Both the position numbers and the translations under genes were made by a program. A DNA stretch of 64,000 nt from Fibrobacteraceae bacterium (GTDB lineage Bacteria > Fibrobacterota > Fibrobacteria > Fibrobacterales > Fibrobacteraceae), in contig JAGBSH010000021.1 of NCBI GenBank assembly GCA_017631885.1, forward strand, positions 1 to 64,000, given 5' to 3'. The notes below the pieces were generated by a model. That model was not told the DNA's origin, searched no databases, and saw nothing but the letters and a program-made list of their open reading frames with translations. Positions 1 to 8,557 of the stretch are shown one piece after another; within the stretch, counting starts at the first letter, position 1, and each line of letters opens with the position of its first letter.

Positions 1-430
1 GGCGATCTTGGCTTTTGTCATTACGAGCATAGCGAAGTAATCCAAAAACAAGTGTTGCTTGCAAAGAGATTGCTTCTGTCACTACGTTCCATCGCAATGC
101 ATGGTCCTTGAGCAAGTATCTTCGCAAGTGATAAGAAACTTGCGGCAAGTGTAAAAATAGGTTGTCATGGCGAGGAGTCTTTTAAGACGACGCGGCCATC
201 TGTTGGCAAGTTGTCATGGCAAGGAGATTACCACGCCGTGCTTTCTGCACGGCTCGTAATGATAAGAGGTGCGAGCAAGTATCTTCGCAAGTGATAAGAA
301 ACTTGCGGCAAGTGTAGAAACAAGTTACGATCGCGAGTAGATTGCCACGCCGTGCTTTCTGCACGGCTCGTAATGACAAGAGGTGCGAGCAAGTAGCTTC
401 GCAAGTGACAAGAGGTGCGCACAAGTTCAG
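1..430. repeat. Cluster of degenerate palindromic repeats (GTCATTGCGA type)
   Basis: No gene is visible here. Bases 18-100 are a diverged copy of the unit also found at 8247-8336 (same orientation) and 34881-34963 (inverted). A shorter direct repeat beginning GAGCAAGTATCTTCGCAAG recurs at 110, 273 and, slightly changed, 387. Two copies of a perfect seven-pair hairpin, GCCGTGC-TTTCT-GCACGGC, lie at 235-253 and 349-367, 114 bases apart, so this part is a short tandem duplication. Small open frames on the minus strand are by-products of the repeats. The core resembles the GTCATTGCGAG-type palindromes known from many bacterial genomes; the role is unknown. Confidence 0.8.
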
Positions 431-523
431 GAGCTATTCGGAAAAATTTAAATGCAGTTTTGGCTATTAAGTGATACTTTTTAAATATACTTGCTGCGGT
501 TTATGCCTACTTCCAAATTCTCG

Positions 524-559
524 TTAAAAAAAAGCGTTCCTTTTAAAAAGGAACGCTTT
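524..559 (-). terminator. Intrinsic terminator of trpS
   Basis: Perfect inverted repeat AAAGCGTTCCTTTT (531-544) and AAAAGGAACGCTTT (546-559). Read on the minus strand the hairpin is followed by a run of T (the A run at 526-533 on plus). It lies 16 bases beyond the trpS stop codon. Confidence 0.85.
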
Positions 560-575
560 ATGTTTAAATAAAGTA

Positions 576-1571
576 TTAAAAAGTTCCAAGAGTTTCGCGA
601 ACGATATCCATCATTTCTTTGGAGCGGATTCTTGCTTTTTCTTTTCCGTAGGCGAGAATTTTATCGATTTCTTCAGTATGGTTTAACAAGTGGAAGTATT
701 TTTCACGAGCAGGTCCAAGTTGTTCTTCTAAAACATTTTGAAGCTCTGCTTTTGCGTGCCCCCAGCCCATGCCACCAGCGCGATAGCGAGCAGCAAGAGC
801 GTCAGTTTGTTCTGGAGTTGCAAAAAGTTTGTACAACTTAAATACGTTGCAAGAATCAGGGTCTTTAGGTTCTTCAATTCCTTGAGAATTGGTAACAATT
901 TTACCGAGTTTCTTTTTGAGAGCCTTGCTTTCAAGGAAAATGTCAATGATGTTGTCGTAAGACTTGCTCATTTTACGGCCATCAAGCCCTGGAATTACAT
1001 CGGTAGATTCCTGAATCACAGGTTCTGGAACCGTAAAGACTTCTTTTCCAAAATGTTTATTAAAACGAATGGCTATATCGCGAGCAAATTCAACATGTTG
1101 CTTTTGATCTTTTCCGACAGGGACAATGTCTGCTTTAAACATTAAAATATCGGCATTCATTAAGCAAGGGTAGCCGTATAGCCCCATGTTTACATTGGCA
1201 TCTGGATCTTCGCCATTTGCCATATTTTTTGCGACCTTGTCTTTATAAGCATGAGCACGGTTCATAAAACCCTTTGGGGTAAAACAACTTAATGCCCAAC
1301 TTAATTCAAAAATTTCAGGAATGTCGCTTTGTTTGTAGAATAAACCTTCTTCTGGATTTAAACCAAGAGCAAGCCAAGTTGCTGCGACTTTATAAATATT
1401 TTCACGCATTTGAGCACCATTTTGAACCGTAGTCAAAGCATGGTAGTCAGCGATAAAATAAACGGTGTCGTAATTTTTAGAAAGTTCAAGGGCAGGGCGA
1501 ATCGCTCCGAGATAATTACCTAAATGGGGCGTTCCTGTTGGTTTAATTCCGGTAAGAGATGTCTTTTTCAT
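576..1571 (-). CDS. trpS: Tryptophanyl-tRNA synthetase
   Basis: Class I aminoacyl-tRNA synthetase that charges tRNA-Trp in the cytoplasm. The protein is 331 residues from the ATG at 1571, the normal bacterial TrpRS length. The HIGH-type signature is TPHLGNYLG near residues 14-22, and KMSKS is at 200-204 inside GLDGRKMSKSYDN. The PVGKDQKQHVEFARDIA segment typical of TrpRS is at about 151-167. A TTG eight codons upstream (1595) is open but adds residues the family lacks, and neither start has a clear Shine-Dalgarno. The gene stands alone on minus with its own hairpin terminator. Function is certain by motif; only the start is open. Confidence 0.95.
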   Translation of the reverse strand: MKKTSLTGIKPTGTPHLGNYLGAIRPALELSKNYDTVYFIADYHALTTVQNGAQMRENIYKVAATWLALGLNPEEGLFYKQSDIPEIFELSWALSCFTPKGFMNRAHAYKDKVAKNMANGEDPDANVNMGLYGYPCLMNADILMFKADIVPVGKDQKQHVEFARDIAIRFNKHFGKEVFTVPEPVIQESTDVIPGLDGRKMSKSYDNIIDIFLESKALKKKLGKIVTNSQGIEEPKDPDSCNVFKLYKLFATPEQTDALAARYRAGGMGWGHAKAELQNVLEEQLGPAREKYFHLLNHTEEIDKILAYGKEKARIRSKEMMDIVRETLGTF

Positions 1572-1864
1572 GCGGGTGAATTTAGAAAAATTCAATTGTG
1601 TTTAGGTTAATAAGAACAGAAATTTTATTCTTTTGGGATAGTTTGCGATAAAGCAAGTTCCGCCGTAAGTGACAAGAACATTATGCAAGTTTAAAAACAA
1701 AGGGTCTAGCAAGTTCGTTTTCAATGAGAACATCTACAAATTATAGAGGAAAATTAGTTTTTACTTCAAAGCAATGTTTTTCTTTACTTACTTTAAAAAA
1801 AAGAGAACGCTTTTTTATTCTCTTTTCTAGATTTAACAAAGTGGAATTGAATTTGAATTATACA

Positions 1865-2986
1865 ATGGTGGATTCGCCAGAAACTTTAAGGCAGTTACTA
1901 GATTGCCTTGAACTTTATGATATGGCCGCTCTTGATACCGAAGCCGATTCCATGTACCATTACAAAACACGTTTGTGTTTAATTCAAATAACTGTCGGAG
2001 ACTCTAATTGGCTTTTAGACCCATTGTCAGATTTAGATATTTCAGAAATATTTAAAACAAAGGCAATGCAAATTCTCCTTTTGCATGGTGCTGATTACGA
2101 TTTGCGATTACTTTTTCAAAAATATGGTTTTGTCCCTCGTTTAGTTTTTGATACAATGATGGCAGCAAAATTACTTGGAAAAGAACACTTGGGCTTGTCT
2201 AGTTTAGTTGAAGAATATTTTGGAATAACTTTAAAAAAAGACAACCAAAAAGCAGATTGGACTATTAGACCTTTACCAGAAGACATGAAAGATTATGCGG
2301 TTCATGACACTATTTATTTGCATGAACTAGCCGCAAAACTTGGAGAAGAGTTAATAGCTTGTGGCAGAATGTTATGGCATGCAGAAATTTGTTTGCAATT
2401 AGTAGAACATGCAAAAAAAATTCCTTTGCCTAAAGAAGAACCTTGGAAAATAACAGGTTCAAAACATTTACCGCCAAGAAGCCTTAATTTATTACGAGCT
2501 TTATTTAATTGGCGAGAACAAGAAGCAGAAAAGTTAGACAAACCGCCTTACAAAATATTGCCCCCGGATTTAATGCTTGCTATTGTTCGGGCAGCAAGTT
2601 CTACGTTTCCAGAACTAGATTTAAGCCGTTTACCACGACTTCCTCGTAGACTTTCTGGAGAAATTCTTGATTCTTTTGAATACACGCTTCAAGAAGCGAT
2701 GAAAGTTCCTGTAGAAGAATGGCCAAAAAAAGATCCAAGGCCAGAACCGCCATCTGTAGTTCCTGATGCAGACCTCCTTTTAGCCTTAAAATGTTGGCGT
2801 GATAAAAAAGCAGAGCAATTAAATATAGATGCCGCTATGCTTGGTAATAGAACCCAGTTAATAACTTTAAGTTTGCCAGTTGAAAACGATTGGTCTAAAC
2901 GTTATAATGAAGCCGGGCTTATGGCATGGCAACAAACTATTTGGAATGAAATCTTAAAAGAAAACATAGGAGACTCCACACTATGA
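1865..2986 (+). CDS. rnd: Ribonuclease D (DEDD 3'-5' exonuclease with HRDC region)
   Basis: RNase D trims 3' ends of tRNA precursors and other stable RNAs. The exonuclease domain fills the first ~190 residues: DTE (residues 24-26), LLHGADYDL, and the closing YAVHDTIYL with the YxxxD signature. The remainder fits one or two HRDC-like helical domains. The frame is open back to an ATG at 1724, but that extension covers a hairpin-like A/T tract and lacks homology; a TTG at 1853 would give MNYTM, matching the N-terminus of E. coli RNase D, and is the main alternative. The stop overlaps the ATG of the next small gene (ATGA). Confidence 0.9.
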   Translation: MVDSPETLRQLLDCLELYDMAALDTEADSMYHYKTRLCLIQITVGDSNWLLDPLSDLDISEIFKTKAMQILLLHGADYDLRLLFQKYGFVPRLVFDTMMAAKLLGKEHLGLSSLVEEYFGITLKKDNQKADWTIRPLPEDMKDYAVHDTIYLHELAAKLGEELIACGRMLWHAEICLQLVEHAKKIPLPKEEPWKITGSKHLPPRSLNLLRALFNWREQEAEKLDKPPYKILPPDLMLAIVRAASSTFPELDLSRLPRLPRRLSGEILDSFEYTLQEAMKVPVEEWPKKDPRPEPPSVVPDADLLLALKCWRDKKAEQLNIDAAMLGNRTQLITLSLPVENDWSKRYNEAGLMAWQQTIWNEILKENIGDSTL

Positions 2987-3090
2987 CAATAACGCAAATT
3001 CTATTAATAATACTTTTGTTTATGCTTTTAGCAGGAGTTCGTTATTTGCCAAAAATTATTTCAACATTTTGGGCAAAAATTAGGAAATAG
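2983..3090 (+). CDS. 35-residue TatA-like membrane peptide
   Basis: Very small gene: ATG at 2983 overlaps the rnd stop codon (ATGA), and an AGGAGA Shine-Dalgarno lies at 2968-2973, so coupled translation is likely. The peptide has a short N-terminal hydrophobic stretch (ILLIILLFMLLAG) followed by RYLPKI and a basic amphipathic tail ending AKIRK. This order (membrane helix, glycine hinge, KLP-like turn, amphipathic helix) is that of TatA/TatE, the pore subunit of twin-arginine translocation, but without the usual acidic tail. No tatC is in the window. It could instead be an unrelated membrane micropeptide. Confidence 0.5.
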   Translation: MTITQILLIILLFMLLAGVRYLPKIISTFWAKIRK

Positions 3091-3101
3091 AAATTTTGCA
3101 A

Positions 3102-3572
3102 ATGAAAAGTTTGGAAAAGCTTCTAGAACATTCTATTATCTGTCAAGCAAAAGTTATCGCGGCTTTTTATCCGATGGTAAACGAACCTGATATAACGAGT
3201 GCTTTAAAAATCTGGGCTAGTGAAAATAGGTTGTTGTTACCACGTTCATTGTCTTTTAGCCAAATGGACTTTTTTCAAGTAAATTCTTTGGAGTCAGATT
3301 TACAAAAAGGAAAGTTTGGCATTATGGAACCTAAAGAAACTTTACCCAAATATCAAGGTGAAATTCCGGTGTTTCTTGTTCCTGGTACAAAATTTTCTTT
3401 AGATGGTGCGCGTTATGGGCATGGCATGGGGTATTATGATCGATTTTTAGCCCAACACCCACAATCTTTTAAAATAGGCGTTTGTTATTTAGAACAAGTA
3501 TCAGAAACCCCTTTACAAGTTAAACCACATGATATTTTCATGAATGAAATTATTATTTTTGAAAAAAAATAA
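3102..3572 (+). CDS. 5-formyltetrahydrofolate cyclo-ligase family protein, short at the N-terminus
   Basis: 5-FCL converts 5-formyl-THF to 5,10-methenyl-THF with ATP. The C-terminal half is well kept: VPGTKFSLDGARYGHGMGYYDRFL contains the GxGxGYYDR signature, here GHGMGYYDRFL. The protein has about 156 residues, whereas the family usually has 180-200; the N-terminal helix with basic residues that help bind ATP is missing, and a stop at 3081-3083 in the same frame prevents extension. The start is ATG 3102 or TTG 3096; neither has a good ribosome site. It follows the TatA-like gene by 11 bases. Activity is uncertain because of the missing part. Confidence 0.75.
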   Translation: MKSLEKLLEHSIICQAKVIAAFYPMVNEPDITSALKIWASENRLLLPRSLSFSQMDFFQVNSLESDLQKGKFGIMEPKETLPKYQGEIPVFLVPGTKFSLDGARYGHGMGYYDRFLAQHPQSFKIGVCYLEQVSETPLQVKPHDIFMNEIIIFEKK

Positions 3573-3587
3573 CAGAAGAAATTTAAA

Positions 3588-4424
3588 ATGTTTAATAAGC
3601 AAAAAAAATATTTTAGAAATGATAATGAAAGGCGTCCCAAAGCGTCTGAAGTAGCTGTTGCTATGAGTGATGAAGGGTCTTTGCCACAAGTTGCTGTTGG
3701 TGGAATTCGTGAAGTGCGAGAACTTCTTGAAAAAGAACCAATGCGCGTACATAGAATTCTGTTTAAGCAGAATTCAGGCGATTCAAGACTTTATGCGTTA
3801 CAAAAACAAGCTAAAAAATTACATGTGCATGTCCAACAGGTTGAAGCGAGAATCCTAGATTCTTATGCCAAGCCCAATCAAGGAATCGTTGCTCTTTGTA
3901 ATGAAAAAACGCTTTTAAAATGGGATGAAATTTGTGCAGAATTTTTAGATGCAAAACGAAAAAATGAACAGAAATTAATTGCAGTAGCAACCAATATCGA
4001 AGACCCAAGAAATTTAGGAGCTTGTATTCGTTCCGCTCTTGGTCTTGGGGTTGATTTATTGCTTTTACCAGCAAAAGGCATGTGTGGCATAACTCCAACA
4101 GTTGCTAAAACATCTGCCGGAGCTTTAGATAAAATGCGGATATGTAGGCCAGAAAATTTAGAAGCCACGATAAGTGAATTGCGTACAGCAGGCTATCAGG
4201 TTTTAGGGCTTGATGCCGACACCGAAACCAATTTAGCGGGCTATGAATTTTCAAATCAAGTTGTTTTAGCTGTTGGTGGAGAAGATGTTGGTATTCCTCC
4301 ATTTATTCGCAAACAATGCGATGCAATTCTTCGCATTCCAATGAAACCAGAAGCGCATTCTTATAACGCTTCAGTAGCACTTTCACTAGGACTTTATGAA
4401 TGGGCAAGAACTAAACTAACATAA
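3588..4424 (+). CDS. TrmH/SpoU-family RNA 2'-O-methyltransferase (RlmB-like)
   Basis: SPOUT-class methyltransferase using S-adenosylmethionine to methylate a ribose in rRNA or tRNA; the domain layout best fits RlmB (23S rRNA G2251), but TrmH relatives are hard to separate by eye. After a basic N-terminal tail, residues ~35-110 form the substrate-binding domain (VGGIREVRELLE). The catalytic domain has motif 1 IEDPRNLGACIRSA, motif 2 VLAVGGEDVGIP and motif 3 IPMKPEAHSYNASVALSL, the last building the knotted SAM site. It is 278 residues, normal for the family. It lies 15 bases after the cyclo-ligase and is probably co-transcribed. Confidence 0.88.
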   Translation: MFNKQKKYFRNDNERRPKASEVAVAMSDEGSLPQVAVGGIREVRELLEKEPMRVHRILFKQNSGDSRLYALQKQAKKLHVHVQQVEARILDSYAKPNQGIVALCNEKTLLKWDEICAEFLDAKRKNEQKLIAVATNIEDPRNLGACIRSALGLGVDLLLLPAKGMCGITPTVAKTSAGALDKMRICRPENLEATISELRTAGYQVLGLDADTETNLAGYEFSNQVVLAVGGEDVGIPPFIRKQCDAILRIPMKPEAHSYNASVALSLGLYEWARTKLT

Positions 4425-4452
4425 ACACACACACAAATAAGGTAGGGTATAT

Positions 4453-6756
4453 ATGGGTGTAGGATTAAAAAATACTTTTTCAAAAAAGTTCACTTTTGGA
4501 GTTGCTTTTTTGATTAGTTCCATTTCAGCTTCGGCTAGCGAGATAAATGTCTCAGACGTTTCTTCGTTAATTGAAGCTGCAAAAAATGCAAAAGCTGGGG
4601 ATACAGTCTGGATTGCTCCTGGCGATTATGCATTTACAAGCTCAATGCGTTCAGATGATACATTTAACCATTTAGGCCAGGATAATGGTTATTTGTGGAT
4701 TGGAGCGAATGGCACAAAAGACAATCCGATTGTTTTTGCAGGCAGTGATCCTTCAAATCCGCCAGTTTTGAAAGGTCCTGGTTATTCTGATTATGGCATA
4801 CATGTCACAGGCGATTTTGTTATCTTAAAAAATATTGAAATCAAAACATTTGGCAAAGCCGTAATGGTCGATCATGCAAATGATGTGATTATTGAAGACT
4901 GCCATATCCATGATACCGGAACAGAAATTGTTCACGTTCGTGATAGTAGCCAACGAGTAATAATTAACAGAAACCTGATTCATGGTTCTGGTTCTCACAC
5001 GGGAAAATATGGTGAAGGTATTTATGTCGGAACCTATGGTGGGGATTGGGCATCTTCTTTAGAAAGCGAAAAATCAGCTGGCTATTGGGGGGCAAACGCA
5101 TCTGAATATCGTAAAAGCAGTTATGACTGGCGTGTAAATGACACGAAAATTACATGTAATGTCATTAAAGCAACTACGGCAGAAAACATAGATATTAAAG
5201 AAGGTACCGTAGGCGGTTTAATTCAAGGCAATATGTTTATTGCAGATTGGCTTGCAACTGAAGCCGGCGCTCCTGATTATGACGATGCTTACATAGATAT
5301 GAAAGGCGTTAAATGGGTTGTTTCTGGAAACCACATGTATGATGCAAAAAATACAAGTTTGCCTTATTATAACCCAAATTTCAAGTATTTTGTAGAAGAA
5401 GTGGCTCCAAGAAGTAGTTATTCTAATATTGGTAAATACGAGACCGCTGTTGGTTATACTGTTAGTGCCGATAGTTATGCTCAAAATGGGTGGTGTGATA
5501 ATAGTGCAAACGATCAAAATCAGTGTTTTGAAGCCGATAACTCTATTGTAAATGAAATCAAAGACGTCCGTAATGATTGCGAAGAATTGTTCAAAATTCC
5601 ATCTGCGCCAATCACTTATTCAAATACGGATTTTGATGCTTTAGATTCAAATAAATTAGGAAGCGAAATTCCGCCTTCTTCAAGTTCTAGTGAATCTGGA
5701 AATTCTTCAACTTCAACAAAACTTGAAGTTTATGAAGCAGAACTTGCAACCAATACAGATTGCATTAAGCAAGCTCATTCAGAAGCCTCTGGTGGTTATT
5801 ACTTGCTTACGAAAAAAGAAGGCGTAATAACATTTAATGTAAATGTTCCAAAAGCAGATACATACAAAGTAATTTTCCGCTATAACAATTCGGCAAATAA
5901 TGCAAAAACACAAGACATTTATGTAAACGATGTAAAAGTAAAATCGCAAGAATTCCCAGTAACGATTGAAGGCAATTTAGGTGGTGCTGCTGCTGCATTT
6001 GAAAGTTTAGAAATACCACTTTCTCTTAAAGCCGGTGCAAACACCATTAGCATAAAACCAAGCTGGGGTTATGTTGATATAGACTATATTGCAGTCCCAG
6101 TACCAGAAACAGGTTCAACTACAATAAAATCAGAAGTCTATGAAGCAGAACTTGCCACCAATACAGATTGTATCAAGCAAGCCCACGCAGAAGCTTCTGG
6201 TGGTTACTACTTGCTCACCAAAAAAGAAGGCGTAATTACATTTAATGTAAATGTTCCAAAAGCAGATACATACAAAGTAACTTTCCGCTATAATAATTCG
6301 GCAAATAATGCAAAAACACAAGACATTTATGTAAACGATGTAAAAGTAAAATCGCAAGAATTCCCAGTAACGATTGAAGGCAATTTAGGTGGAGCTGCTG
6401 CTGCGTTTGAAAGTTTAGAAATACCACTTTCTCTTAAAGCAGGTGCAAACACCATTAGCATTAAACCAAGCTGGGGTTACGTTGATATAGATTATATTTC
6501 TATCCCAGTGCCAGAATCTGGTTCGTCAAAAAGTTTAAACATTGTTTTAAATGTTAACTTAAAAACAGAAATTCAAGGGAAAAATATTGTAGTGCATACA
6601 AGTTCTTTGAAAACGAATTTTACTTTGTTAGACTTACAGGGTAGAATTGTAAAAACAGGAACTTTAAACGCTGGCAATACCATTATCTCTGTTGGAAATT
6701 CAGGGTTCTACCTCTTAAAGGTTGGAAACTTGTTAAGAAAAATACAGATAAAGTAA
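4453..6756 (+). CDS. Secreted parallel beta-helix protein with two CBM35-like modules and a T9SS-like C-terminal domain
   Basis: Probable secreted polysaccharide-degrading enzyme, perhaps a pectate lyase. A signal peptide (to about ASASA, residue 29) precedes a right-handed beta-helix region, residues ~30-390, with repeated strands such as FVILKNIEI, DVIIEDCHIHDTG and RVIINRNLIHGSG. A serine-rich linker (PPSSSSSESGNSSTS) leads to two almost identical ~128-residue modules beginning EVYEAELATNTDCIKQAH, with the YEAE start and SGGYY/NTISIKPSWGYVDIDYI features of CBM35. The last ~75 residues (LLDLQGRIVKTG ... GFYLLKV) look like a Por/type IX secretion sorting domain. An AAGGTAGGG ribosome site precedes the ATG. 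The catalytic family is not settled. Confidence 0.82.
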   Translation: MGVGLKNTFSKKFTFGVAFLISSISASASEINVSDVSSLIEAAKNAKAGDTVWIAPGDYAFTSSMRSDDTFNHLGQDNGYLWIGANGTKDNPIVFAGSDPSNPPVLKGPGYSDYGIHVTGDFVILKNIEIKTFGKAVMVDHANDVIIEDCHIHDTGTEIVHVRDSSQRVIINRNLIHGSGSHTGKYGEGIYVGTYGGDWASSLESEKSAGYWGANASEYRKSSYDWRVNDTKITCNVIKATTAENIDIKEGTVGGLIQGNMFIADWLATEAGAPDYDDAYIDMKGVKWVVSGNHMYDAKNTSLPYYNPNFKYFVEEVAPRSSYSNIGKYETAVGYTVSADSYAQNGWCDNSANDQNQCFEADNSIVNEIKDVRNDCEELFKIPSAPITYSNTDFDALDSNKLGSEIPPSSSSSESGNSSTSTKLEVYEAELATNTDCIKQAHSEASGGYYLLTKKEGVITFNVNVPKADTYKVIFRYNNSANNAKTQDIYVNDVKVKSQEFPVTIEGNLGGAAAAFESLEIPLSLKAGANTISIKPSWGYVDIDYIAVPVPETGSTTIKSEVYEAELATNTDCIKQAHAEASGGYYLLTKKEGVITFNVNVPKADTYKVTFRYNNSANNAKTQDIYVNDVKVKSQEFPVTIEGNLGGAAAAFESLEIPLSLKAGANTISIKPSWGYVDIDYISIPVPESGSSKSLNIVLNVNLKTEIQGKNIVVHTSSLKTNFTLLDLQGRIVKTGTLNAGNTIISVGNSGFYLLKVGNLLRKIQIK
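5725..6516 (+). repeat. Tandem duplication encoding two CBM35-like modules
   Basis: Two in-frame copies, about 5725-6108 and 6133-6516, 408 bases apart, are nearly identical in DNA as well as protein; long stretches match exactly and most differences are silent. This indicates a recent duplication or ongoing gene conversion. A short linker rich in Thr and Ser separates them. Confidence 0.9.
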
Positions 6757-6763
6757 ATAATCT

Positions 6764-6791
6764 AAGACCGGGTAAAACCGGTCTTTTTTTA
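6764..6791 (+). terminator. Intrinsic terminator after the beta-helix gene
   Basis: Stem AAGACCGG (6764-6771), loop GTAAAA, CCGGTCTT (6778-6785), followed by a T run. It begins 8 bases after the stop codon. Confidence 0.92.
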
Positions 6792-6834
6792 TTGTTATCT
6801 TTTTAATATTGAATTTTTTCTAGAGGCTTAATTT

Positions 6835-7701
6835 ATGTGGATTCTTATGGCTGTTCTTTCGGCATTTTTTGCTGGAGTAACGTCAATTCTTGCAAAATGT
6901 GGAATTCGGCATACGGATTCTGATTTGGCAACGGCTTTAAGAACCATAGTTGTTTTGATTTTCTCTTGGATTATGGTTTTTGTAGTCGGGTCTTTTGAAT
7001 CGATTTACAATATTTCAAGCCAATCCTTATTATTTCTTGTTTTATCTGGCTTAGCAACAGGTGCTTCGTGGATTTGCTATTTCAAAGCGTTATCTGTAGG
7101 AGACGTAAATAAAGTTGTCCCTATTGACAAATCAAGCACTATTCTTACGGTTTTACTTGCCATGATTTGTTTTGGAGAAACTAGCAATTTCTTATTCAAA
7201 ATAATTTCAACGACTATTTTGGGAATAGGAGTTTTTTTAATGGTTGAAAAAAAACAAGGAGAAAATGTTTCTTCCCAAAGAATTTGGCTTTTATACGCTC
7301 TTTTTTCAGCTATTTTTGCGGCCTTGACTTCTATTTTAGCAAAAGTGGGTATTACAGGCGTTGAATCTAATTTAGGAACAGCCATTCGCACCATTGTTGT
7401 TCTTGTGATGGCATGGGGAATTGTGCTTTTAAGAAAAAAACACAAAGGGCTATCTCAAATAAAAAAGAATGAATTGGCTTTTATTTTAGTATCTGGCTTA
7501 GCAACAGGTGCTTCATGGCTTTGTTTTTATTATGCAATCCAGAATGGAGAAGTCAGTATTGTTGTACCAATAGACAAATTGAGCATTTTAGTTAGCATAG
7601 CTTTTTCATTTTTTGTTTTTAAAGAAAAACTCTCAAAAAAAGCATTTACAGGTCTTTGTTTAATGGTTATTGGTACTTTGTTAATGACTTTTTCAAAGTA
7701 G
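6835..7701 (+). CDS. EamA/DMT-superfamily transporter
   Basis: Inner-membrane protein of the drug/metabolite transporter superfamily with two EamA halves of five predicted helices each. The two halves are visibly duplicated: LSAFFAGVTSILAKCGI (residues ~8-24) matches FSAIFAALTSILAKVGI (~157-173), both followed by TA[LI]RTIVVL, and SGLATGASWICYFKAL matches SGLATGASWLCFYYAI. Each half has a conserved VVPIDK. It is 288 residues, typical length. An AGAGG ribosome site precedes the ATG. The gene stands alone between a terminator and a repeat-rich gap. The substrate cannot be told from sequence. Confidence 0.88.
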   Translation: MWILMAVLSAFFAGVTSILAKCGIRHTDSDLATALRTIVVLIFSWIMVFVVGSFESIYNISSQSLLFLVLSGLATGASWICYFKALSVGDVNKVVPIDKSSTILTVLLAMICFGETSNFLFKIISTTILGIGVFLMVEKKQGENVSSQRIWLLYALFSAIFAALTSILAKVGITGVESNLGTAIRTIVVLVMAWGIVLLRKKHKGLSQIKKNELAFILVSGLATGASWLCFYYAIQNGEVSIVVPIDKLSILVSIAFSFFVFKEKLSKKAFTGLCLMVIGTLLMTFSK

Positions 7702-7895
7702 TTACACAGCTTTTTCTGTTTAAAACTTTCAAAAGTATCTAAAAATTTACAAACAAAATGTGATTTTTTTAGTTGATTTTATATAAAATACTAACAGATA
7801 AGAGTTGGGTGTTTTATGTTTTTGATTCGTCTGGTTTTACTTTTGGGCAGATTACGTTATGTACAAACGTAAATGTTTTTCTTTCTCCTTAATAT

Positions 7896-7929
7896 AAATA
7901 AACCTATTGAGTAATCAATAGGTTTATTT
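7896..7929 (-). terminator. Strong hairpin, probable terminator of the truncated gene at 7938
   Basis: Perfect 14-pair stem AAATAAACCTATTG (7896-7909) and CAATAGGTTTATTT (7916-7929) with a six-base loop. It lies 8 bases past the stop of the minus-strand gene fragment, as expected for that gene's own terminator. The T run is weak on either strand. Between 7702 and 7895 I see no gene; an 18-codon frame at 7816 lacks support. Confidence 0.6.
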
Positions 7930-7937
7930 AGTTTGTA

Positions 7938-8135
7938 TTAGTTTTTTACGCAGCGCAAATAACCTGTTGACCAAGATTTTCCACGGCCACCTATGTCAAT
8001 AGTTATTCGCCAATGATAAATATTTATTCCCCAAGCTCTATCGTAATCTTCAATTGGAGTAGCTGTCCAGAACATTGTATTTTGCCCCTCTATTTCTGAA
8101 TCTCCGTTCCTAGCATTCAAGCGAAGCAGGCTGCC
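7938..8135 (-). pseudogene. C-terminal fragment of a Fibrobacter succinogenes major paralogous domain protein
   Basis: The last ~65 codons of a minus-strand frame resemble the end of the Fib_succ_major domain (TIGR02145), a family of surface proteins largely typical of Fibrobacter: an FW[ST]AT block (MFWTATPIEDYDRAW), alternating strands, then a glycine/serine turn and the closing RCVKN. Upstream the frame runs into the dispersed repeat near 8190, where the translation turns into repeat-derived residues. The gene has therefore lost its N-terminal part, apparently at the repeat boundary. The domain assignment is from memory of the family pattern. Confidence 0.6.
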
Positions 8136-8189
8136 AACATTTCCTCTGCCAAGGCAGGGCGCAACCCCAGTCCAGGCAGAGGAAATTGT

Positions 8190-8410
8190 CATGGTGTATG
8201 TAGTGAGAGTTGTCATCGCGAACGCAGTGTGGCGATCTTGTTTTTTGTCATTACGAGCGTAGCGAAGTAATCCAAAAAAAACAAGTGTTGCTTGCAATGA
8301 GATTGCTTCTGTCACTACGTTCCATCGCAATGACAAGTTCAGGATTGTCATGGCGAATGAAATGAAGCCATCTAAAAACAAGTTGTCATCGCGAACGTAG
8401 TGTGGCGATC
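8190..8410. repeat. GTCATTGCGA-type palindromic repeat
   Basis: Bases 8247-8336 are almost identical to the reverse complement of 34881-34963, differing mainly in the length of an A run, and are similar to 18-100. Both outer ends read GTCATTRCGA...GCGTAGCGA..AGYAATC towards the middle, so the unit is an imperfect palindrome. Partial copies (TTGTCATCGCGAACG..GTGTGGCGATCT) flank it at about 8210 and 8384. From 8411 to 8557 I see nothing else. Confidence 0.85.
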
Positions 8411-8557
8411 TAACAACAAGTTCTCATATTGAGTGGCCTCGTGTTTAATGGCTATTTACTAGCAAAACCTTACATTTTGCAATACTTTTACAAACCTTCC
8501 CTTGCCAAGATTTTCACATAAGCTACATTTCTGCTGCAATTCCCGAATAGTGCGCCG

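Noticed and set aside
182-424. Two overlapping minus-strand open frames of 64-80 codons
   Set aside because: They lie wholly in the repeat cluster, their translations repeat, and neither has a ribosome site.
1796-1830. Hairpin AAAAGAGAA...TTCTCTTTT as a terminator or coding part of rnd
   Set aside because: The stem is A/T-rich and weak; its main use is as evidence against the upstream start of rnd.
7816-7872. 18-codon frame MFLIRLVLLLGRLRYVQT
   Set aside because: No good ribosome site and no neighbour to lead; could be chance.
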